Assembly: GCF_034140825.1 (NCBI RefSeq)
Contig: NC_089040.1
Span: 3,947,501-4,011,500, forward strand
From: Oryza sativa Japonica Group
Lineage: Eukaryota > Streptophyta > Magnoliopsida > Poales > Poaceae
Reading direction: 5' to 3'
Length of the DNA: 64,000 nt
The notes below the pieces were generated by a model. The model ran no database searches. It saw only the letters and a program-made list of their open reading frames with translations, and was not told the DNA's origin. Below, in pieces: positions 56,742 through 64,000 of this stretch. Both the position numbers and the translations under genes were made by a program. Within the stretch, counting starts at the first letter, position 1. Each line of letters begins with the position of its first letter.

Positions 56742-59700
56742 ATGGAGACGCTGGCGAGCGCCATGCGGCGGGAGAACCGCCGCTTCAAGCCCCCCTCCTC
56801 CTCCTCCGCCTCCGCCTCCGCCGCCCTCTCCTCGGGGAGGGTCCCCCTCGTCATGGCCTTCCTCTCCTGCCTCGCGTGGCTCTACGTCGCCGGCCGGTAC
56901 GTACGCGCGCCCGCGCGCTCAGATCCGGGGGGAATTTCCGTGGAGTTTTCTGATTGTTTCGTTGATTGGATTTTTTTTTTGCAGGCTGTGGCAGGACGCG
57001 CAGACGCGGATGATCCTGTCTGGTCTCCTCGAGAAGAGCTCCGGCAATGTGCGGATCTCTCCCCCTCTCCACCCACTTCTCGTTTTTTTTTTCCGCTTGA
57101 TTTGTCAGTTCGTGTGATGGTATCGCCTAAATTGCAGCTTCCGAAGGTGCTGTCGGTGGAGGACAAGCTGAGGAATCTAGGATGCATGTAATTCCCCCCT
57201 CTCTCTCTCTGAAGAGGAATTCAGAATTCAGAATTTTAGTTGCTGATTTGAAATGGGTTGTTTGGTGGCAGTGGAATTGGGAGGAAGATTGCGGAGGCAG
57301 AAATGGACCTTACAAAGGCGAAGAGCGAGGGGTATCTGTGGGGGAATGGAACTGCTACTGGTAGTTCTGACAAGAAGAAGCTCCTTGCTGTTATTGGAGT
57401 TTACACTGGTTTTGGTTCCCGGCTCAAGAGGAACACCTTCCGTGGCTCATGGATGCCGAGAGGTTCGCTGTTCTTGCTCTTTTAGTTTCCAGTTTACGGC
57501 GATAAAATGTGTGCGCCCTGATAACATTTGGTTGGAATGCAGCTTCATTTTTTTTTCTAATAGCTATTGCTGATGCAAACTATGTTACTTATAAGGTTTC
57601 AACTACAGGAGTATAATTGTTCTTTTACCTCACTGTAAATTTCAGGTGATGCTCTGAAGAAGCTTGAGGAGAAGGGTGTGGTCATTCGTTTTGTCATTGG
57701 TCGGAGGTTTTATTCTGGATCCATATCTCTTATATGTAGCATCTCTAGCACCTTAGACAATCATTCGCCCCATATCATTCTCAGGCTTTTCTTCATGTTT
57801 AGTTTTCCTACTGAAATTGTTCTGTTTGGTCCTTCAGTGCAAATCGAGGTGATAGCTTGGACCGCAACATCGATGATGAAAATCGTCGGACGAAAGATTT
57901 CTTGATTCTTGTAAGGATCTAATAACATTTAATATCATTTTTCCAATTTGTCCTTCACAAAAAATTAGTACTGTAGTACATGCAGAAGACTTTTGGCTTT
58001 GCTTGGTTGTTTTCTGGCATGGAAGACTATCTTACATTCTCGTCCGTATTGGGCCTTCAATTCAGTACCTATTTTAAGTTATCTCACTGTCCTGATTCAT
58101 CTAAATGTCGGTTTTTAATTTGACATTTGGATATACAGCTTAGATCAAAACCATTTTTGTGACATTGTCAAATCTTGAACAAACTGCTTGCACTTTATGG
58201 AGAACAGAATGTGACATAAATAGTCAATAAATTGTCACACAGGAAAGTCATGAGGAAGCTGCAGAGGAGTTACCAAGCAAAGTTAAGTTTTTCTTCAGTG
58301 CAGCAATTGAAGCTTGGGACGCAGAGTTCTATGTGAAAGTCGATGACAACATTAACCTTGACCTGGGTAATTCCTTTTCTGTTGAAACATTACACCTATG
58401 GCTTATTTCGGCTTAATGTTTTGACTCATTACAATCTATATATTAGCTGGATTAATTGAGATGCTTGAAGCCCGTCGAGGTAGCCAAGGACTGTACATGG
58501 GTTGCATGAAATCAGGAGGTGTTGTAAGTGAAGAGTATGTGCTTTCATTCCCATCATCAGTAGGTTTTTATTTATTTAGATTTTAGACAACATGCATGGC
58601 ATATGTTAACACCAACTAGACCATCCATTTCATAAGAGGTACCATTTGTTTTCCTTGCGGATCCATTTAGCAGTGATGCTTCCATGCTGACATCCTTCCA
58701 TCTTTGAAAGCTATGTAAATGTAGTGGAATGCATTGAGCATCTGAAACGTTTGGTCCAATCAAGGAATCATAGCTTTTGAATTGCTTAGTCCCATTATTT
58801 ACCTTAGGTGCTACCATTGCTTGATATCGAGAAAACATGTACCTTGCACACTCTTAATTGCATTGCATCATTTATATATTCAGGGATAATATTTCATTCA
58901 GTACATTGGATTGCTTTGCCCTTTGTTAACCCGTCATTGAAGCCACTTGATACCAACTTCAATTTCAGGGGTCAACAATGGTATGAACCTGAATGGTGGA
59001 AGTTTGGAGATTCAAAAACGTGAGTAAACTAACATATTCAAGGTCCTTGCCATTTGTCTATTATCCTAATATTCATCTTAGTGTTGGGTGATTAGCAATA
59101 ATTCTGTGTCTAGTGGTGTTCTTACATGTTTTATGGGCATTATTAATGAAGCACCGATCTCATGTTCTTTCTTAGTATTTGGATTTCTGAGTCTAATGCT
59201 ACATTGAGGCTACAAACATTTCAACCTCCTGATAGTGAGTTTCAGCCTTCAATGCAAACCTAAGAATGATTTTTTTTTTCATATTACCAACTACTCGTAT
59301 AACCTTGCATGGCTTGCAGCGGATGATGTCATTATAACTACTTTTTCATGCTAATAGCGGTTTCTCCTTGATTCACAAATGGTTTACGAGTCTTAAAGAT
59401 CTGGTGAAGCCCATCTGTTTTATATTTAGACTTAATTTGCATTGTGCTTGTAATTTCTATTTGTTTGGTGAAGGAATACGCCTAGTTTAAATAGATGTGT
59501 TTCCTGGGTGATACTAGTATCTATGAGAAGTGTTCTCTGCTGTTTCTTCAGCGTTTTCATTCTCTGGCTCCTTCAACTTTCTAGTATATCACTTTTTTTC
59601 CGTTCACTGTGATTTTTAATTCTCAGGTATTTTCGCCATGCTTCCGGTGCTTTGTTTATCCTCTCTAACAATTTGGCACGCTACATTAACATAAACAGGT

Positions 59701-60419
59701 AAGTGGTGCGCATCCACCTGTTTTATCTTTGAGTCATGCTAAGCTAAACCAGTTTTGGTGACCAACCAGGCCCCTCTGAGCAATTGCAGTGCATCAGTTC
59801 AATTAATACAGAATAAATGTTGCAATTAGGATGATGTTTTCTTGGTGGTCAAACGACAAATTAGTTTTTTGTTACATGAGTCTTCTCCTGTATATGTGAT
59901 TTACAGAAAACAGGCTATATTCGCTGGATTTCATATAAGTTACTAATACTGTCTTTAGCATTTATGAATTAATAACCGGCCACTGAAATGCTGTTCTGAC
60001 TAACTGATATATAAATGTTAGCCATCTGCCATCTATTTGATGGTCTTGATGATGCAGGAACACTGTCCAGATGTTCTTTGTCAATAATCAATAATACAAC
60101 AGTAACCAATTGATATCTCTAGTCAATATAGGAGTATATGCAGTCAAAATTTGACCGAAATTTGAGCAATTTGTTTCTCTTCGATATGCAGTGCATCGCT
60201 ACAGAGCTATGCCCATGATGACATATCAGTAGGTTCATGGATGATGGGGCTGAATACTACTTATGTTGATGACGACCGTTTGTGCTGCGGCAGTTCTAGA
60301 CAAGGTAAAAGCTCGCCTCCTGAATCCATTATCCTACCCTGGACAATTCATGGCGGTACTTCTATGCTAATGCTGTAATTCTGCTGCCGTATGCAGAGAA
60401 AGTATGTTCCCACGCATGA
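56742..60419 (+). CDS. Hydroxyproline O-galactosyltransferase (HPGT-like, GT31)
   Basis: Twelve exons, all GT-AG with matching phases, about 354 residues: 56742-56896, 56985-57048, 57138-57187, 57272-57462, 57646-57706, 57838-57910, 58243-58366, 58447-58534, 58969-59019, 59627-59698, 60192-60304, 60397-60419. It is a type II Golgi protein, with the anchor at about residues 34-51 ([17 protein letters not shown]). A DUF4094-like stem follows, then the galactosyltransferase domain (PF01762) with [31 protein letters not shown] (Asp232-Asp233, metal and UDP-sugar site), [13 protein letters not shown] and [12 protein letters not shown]. The ending RQEKVCSHA matches Arabidopsis HPGT1-3, which add the first galactose to hydroxyproline of arabinogalactan proteins. 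The final exon codes only seven complete residues. No damage seen. Confidence 0.92.
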
Positions 60420-61860
60420 GTTAGCAGCACGCATGGTTATGACGGTGGTGTCCTGATGAAGAGGTGACGCTGTATATTTTGCCATTTTGTATACACCAAG
60501 CGGCTTCTGGAATGAAAAATAGATACATCATTTCAAACGCTGCTTTATCCGATCAGTATACTTAAATACAAGTGTAGGGGAACTAGTTGACAAAAACTAT
60601 AAAAGCGCTGAGCTTATTTTTGGTGGAGCTTCCTGTTTGACATATTTGTCGAAAGTCGAAACCAAATTCAGGGTGATAGATGAACTTCTGTTCGAAGTTT
60701 AGGGGATATACTGGCCTTCTCTTCTCCAACTTTTTTTCTCATTAACATCTTCAAATCCAGCCCTGAGTTGAGGCCTCCATTTCACCATTTGTCACTTCAA
60801 CCCATAAGTTTAATGCATGTCATCTTAGATTCTTGGGCAGTGGCAAACAAATGGAGGGCAGGCTGCGTCTGCTGCAGCCAAAGTAGATGCTTTACTGTCC
60901 CTGAAATACAATCCCAGCATGTGCAACCTTTCCATTGAAATGATTTAAGACGATCACTATCGATACAGATCATGGCAGATCGCCCAGCAAATTTTTTAGA
61001 CTAGAAAATGACGGAAACAATTTGCAGGGTAAACAAGTCGCCTGAAATGGGATAATAAAACTTTTTAGAATATCCTTCCGGTTAAAAATATGACAGTTGA
61101 AGACCTCCGGGTCTTTCTCAATGCAACATCGTTCCATCGTCAAAAACTATCCATTGAAGTGGAGTCTCACAGTAAGCTTGTCCAACAGATCCATTCCTAA
61201 CCTACATGTGTTTAACAAGTTGATCATCAGTCCTACTTAATTACCAGGCCACACTCAACCTTTTTAACAAGCTAATCTCATCGTACCATATTAAAGAAAG
61301 AAATCAACGTGAGCGGTGCAGGCCATAAACAAATTGACAAATCCGCGAGATCCAATGAAGCACATTTACATATGGATTCCAAATCTAATAAATCCAAATG
61401 GATTCCACCTTGTTGAAACTATAAAAATGGAGCTTATTTGTCGGTGAAGCTCATGGTTAATTTGATGTATTTGTTAAAACTAAAGTTCGGGGTTGTAGAT
61501 GAACTCCCGAAGTTCAAGTATATCCCCGAATCCATCCTGATTTGAAGCCCAAAGTAGACTGACGATTCAGTCACTACAATGCGATCCTGGGCACATGTTT
61601 CCTTTGCTCCATTGAAATTATTCAAGACGATCACGATCAGAATAGATCATGGCACGGATCACCTAGCAATTATTCTACACTAGAAAATAGCTGAAACAAT
61701 CTGCATGATCACCAAGTTGACGGGTGATGAACTGATGATAAGCTTTTTTCCTAACAAAATATCATATGGTTCCACACTCGATTTTATAAAAGATACAGTG
61801 TGGTGTTGTCCAATGTCTACACCGCATGTTAACGATTGCGTCAAATAAAAAAAATCTATA
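60420..61860. repeat. Intergenic region with a diverged direct duplication
   Basis: About 60590-61030 and 61420-61710 share a series of words in the same order: AACTATAAAA..GAGCTTATTT, GTAGATGAACT, AAAGTAGA, CCATTGAAAT.ATT.AAGACGATCAC, AGATCATGGCA and ACTAGAAAAT. The distance between the copies is about 650-850 bp because of indels. No gene recognised in either copy. Confidence 0.6.
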
Positions 61861-61976
61861 CTCCCTCCAGAATATAAGCATTTCTAGCAATGAATATGGA
61901 TATATAACTATCTAGATTCATAGCTAGAAGTTTATATTTTGTAACGGAGGTAGTTTATATTTTGTGACGGAGGTAG
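61861..61976. mobile_element. Small Stowaway MITE with a doubled right end
   Basis: 116 bp after TA (61859-61860), left end CTCCCTCCAGAATATAAGC. The right end is present twice in tandem as 23-bp copies TTTATATTTTGTRACGGAGGTAG (61931-61953 and 61954-61976), differing at one base, followed by TA (61977-61978). It lies about 90 bases upstream of the dioxygenase ATG. Confidence 0.75.
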
Positions 61977-61997
61977 TATAACGGAGTTAAATCCAGA

Positions 61998-62008
61998 CTA
62001 TTTAAATA
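61998..62008 (+). promoter_or_regulatory. Probable TATA box of the dioxygenase gene
   Basis: CTATTTAAATA, 55 bases upstream of the ATG at 62063 and 22 bases downstream of the MITE. The position suits a short 5' leader. Low-level support from sequence only. Confidence 0.45.
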
Positions 62009-62062
62009 CTTAATGAGTAGAGGCTACTGACAGTGAAGCAAACACACACACAGTCACAGACC

Positions 62063-63885
62063 ATGGTGCACCCAGCTCAGGGCCAGATGGTGCAAGACCT
62101 CGCCGCCGGCGGCGAGCTCGGGGCGCCGCCGAGCAGGTACGTGCTGCGGGAGAAGGACCGCCCGGTGGCGGCGGCCGGCGCCGTGCAGGCGGCGCAGCGG
62201 GAGCTCGCCGCCATCCCCACCATAGACGTGAGCCGACTGGCCGCCGAGAGCGGTGACGACGTCGTCGACGACGGCGGCGAGGCGGCCAAGCTCCGGTCGG
62301 CGCTCCAGTCGTGGGGGCTCTTCGCGGTGACCGGCCACGGCATGCCGGAGCCGTTCCTCGACGAGATCCTCGCCGCGACGCGGGAGTTCTTCCACCTCCC
62401 GCCGGAGGAGAAGGAGAGGTACAGCAACGTGGTCGCCGCCGCCGACGCCGACGGCGTCGGCGCCGGCGGCGAGAGGTTCCAGCCCGAGGGCTACGGCATC
62501 GACCGCGTGGACACCGACGAGCAGATCCTCGACTGGTGCGACCGGCTCTACCTCCAGGTGCAGCCGGAGGAGGAGCGGCGGCTGGAGTTCTGGCCGGAGC
62601 ACCCGGCGGCGCTCCGGGGACTCCTCGAGGAGTACACGCGGCGGAGCGAGCAGGTGTTCCGGCGGGTGCTCGCCGCCACGGCGAGGTCGCTGGGGTTCGG
62701 GGAGGAGTTCTTCGGCGACAAGGTCGGCGAGAAGGTGACGACGTACGCGCGGTTCACCTACTACCCGCCATGCCCGCGGCCGGAGCTCGTGTACGGCCTC
62801 AAGCCCCACACGGACAACTCCGTCCTCACCGTCCTCCTCCTCGACAAGCACGTCGGCGGCCTCCAGCTGCTCAAGGACGGCCGCTGGCTCGACATTCCGG
62901 TGCTCACCAACGAGCTCCTCGTCGTCGCCGGCGACGAGATTGAGGTAATAGTTATAAAAAGTTGGTAAGATAGATTATGATAATAATAATACATAAGAGT
63001 GATACTTCGGTGCTTTCTATTGGTGGTATTATACCATCAGTATTATAAAGGATAATTAGTAATTTACTATTATAATGATTAAAAGTTACTTTGTTATTTA
63101 TGTTTTCCTTGTCTAAATAGATATATGATCATTCATTGATTGTGTTGGCATCGCTTATATTTCATCGAAAAAGAAAAAAAAAGAGAAGAAAAAAAAGGTT
63201 TAGTCATTGCTAAATAACGTTTATGCCCTCGCATCTATTTTTTCTAATACTCCTCCACGTTTCTACCACCGCTAACTAGGCTGGTAGTATAAATAGATCT
63301 GAGCTCTTCAATCAAATGAAATTAACACTTTAAATTGATTTCTACTACCAGTAGATAGCCCTACAGTGAGGCTCCATGCGTAAACATGGAAGTTTAAATT
63401 CGATCTACATTTACTAGCTGATTTTATTGTTTCTCTTTTCTAGTTCTAGATTAAATTTAGTCTTTCTATAAATTTATGTCATCCCATTTGATATTACTAT
63501 TTTCTTAATTTTTTATAGCTATTTGAGTAAAAAAATAGATCTGCTTGAATAAAAATTTAAGTTGTTTGCATTGCTTGGTGTTGCAGATCATGAGCAAGTG
63601 TTCATGGCGCCGGTGCACAGGGTGGTGACGAGCGAGAGGGAGAGGATGTCGGTGGTGATGTTCTACCAGCCGGAGCCGCACAAGGAGCTGGCGCCGTCGG
63701 AGGAGCTCGTCGGCGAGGAGCGGCCGGCGATGTACTAGAAGCTCAAGGCCAAGGCCTTCGGCGACGGCTTCTGGGACGCATTCGCCGCCGGCGAGCGCAC
63801 CATCGACTTCCTCAAGGTCAAGGTCGAGCACCAGCAGCAGCAGCCGGAGGCGGCGGCGGCGGCGGCCGTCTCGACCAGCGCGTGA
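62063..63885 (+). pseudogene. 2-oxoglutarate/Fe(II)-dependent dioxygenase (DOXC class), second exon damaged
   Basis: Exon 1 (62063-62944) is intact. The start ATG has an ACCATGG context; an earlier in-frame ATG at 62033 is less likely. It has the N-terminal DIOX_N domain (IPTIDVSRL, WGLFAVTGHGMP, FFHLPPEEKERYSN) and the first half of the 2OG-FeII_Oxy fold, including TYYPPCPRPELVYGLKPHTD with the iron ligands His and Asp. After a 642-bp intron, exon 2 (63587-63885) should continue EIMSNGVFMAPVHRVVTSE. Instead it has lost about four bases after ATCATGAGC, shifting the frame. In the correct downstream frame (HRVVTSERERMSVV, with the third ligand and the 2OG-binding R-x-S) there is also an in-frame TAG at 63736-63738. 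Closest in style to SRG1, flavonol-synthase-like or norcoclaurine-synthase-like oxidases; substrate unknown. Probably a recent pseudogene. Confidence 0.85.
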
Positions 63886-64000
63886 TGTGATGGAGGAATC
63901 TAGCTAATTAATCGCGTGGCCTGCATGCTTAAACTAAAAAAATATGTGGAATAATAGATAGAATGATAGATGTTCACGTTGGTGTTTACTAGGTTGGTTG
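63886..64000. other. 3' flank of the dioxygenase gene
   Basis: AT-rich downstream sequence to the window end. Nothing recognised. Confidence 0.4.

Noticed and set aside
62054-62851. 265-codon minus-strand frame over the dioxygenase
   Set aside because: Leu/Val/Arg-rich antisense shadow of exon 1 with no recognised domain.

Overview
This is a plant nuclear window, almost certainly rice (Oryza sativa or a very close relative). The genes have many introns and strongly GC-rich 5' ends, as in grasses. Small Stowaway- and Tourist-type MITEs are dense, and one SINE looks like p-SINE1, an Oryza family. The proteasome alpha-4 and cystathionine beta-lyase pair reminds me of rice chromosome 6 short arm, but that is memory only and unverified.

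Layout. 1-2.3 kb: decayed LINE reverse transcriptase. 3.7-5.4 kb: two-exon gene with a plant 'gypsy-type transposase'-like domain and a coiled-coil tail. 5.9-7 kb: MITEs. 7.1-11 kb: an hAT transposon and a Pack-MULE side by side, each with perfect target-site duplications. 11.6-14.6 kb (-): BSD-domain protein. 15.3-16.7 kb: three MITEs nested in one another, then a fourth. 17.5-23.9 kb (-): AP180/PICALM-type clathrin adaptor with 15 coding exons. 24-27.6 kb: intergenic. 27.6-36.8 kb (-): Sire-lineage Ty1/copia retrotransposon with both LTRs, broken. 37.7-38.1 kb: hAT MITE. 39.0-43.1 kb (+): cystathionine beta-lyase. 44.1-45.8 kb (+): cytochrome bc1 subunit 8. 46.4-47.8 kb: MULE with long inverted repeats. 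48.0-48.8 kb (+): proteasome subunit alpha-4. 50.2-52.4 kb (-): exostosin-type GT47 glycosyltransferase. 53.4-56.1 kb (-): organellar ribosomal protein uS15. 56.7-60.4 kb (+): hydroxyproline O-galactosyltransferase. 62.1-63.9 kb (+): damaged 2-oxoglutarate dioxygenase gene.

The host genes do not form one pathway. Most are housekeeping: endocytosis, methionine synthesis, respiration, protein turnover, organellar translation and Golgi glycosylation. Three of them (bc1 subunit 8, proteasome alpha-4, uS15) carry clustered TGGGCC/GGCCCA promoter words. Exon borders were worked out by hand from reading frame, GT/AG sites and known family sequence. They are inferences with no transcript support.

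The least ordinary signals are a 13-base palindromic word that recurs both in the copia LTRs and in two of its coding stretches, the Pack-MULE, an intron made almost wholly of a 54-55 bp minisatellite, a GC-AG intron forced by reading frame in the exostosin gene, and the three-level MITE nest.
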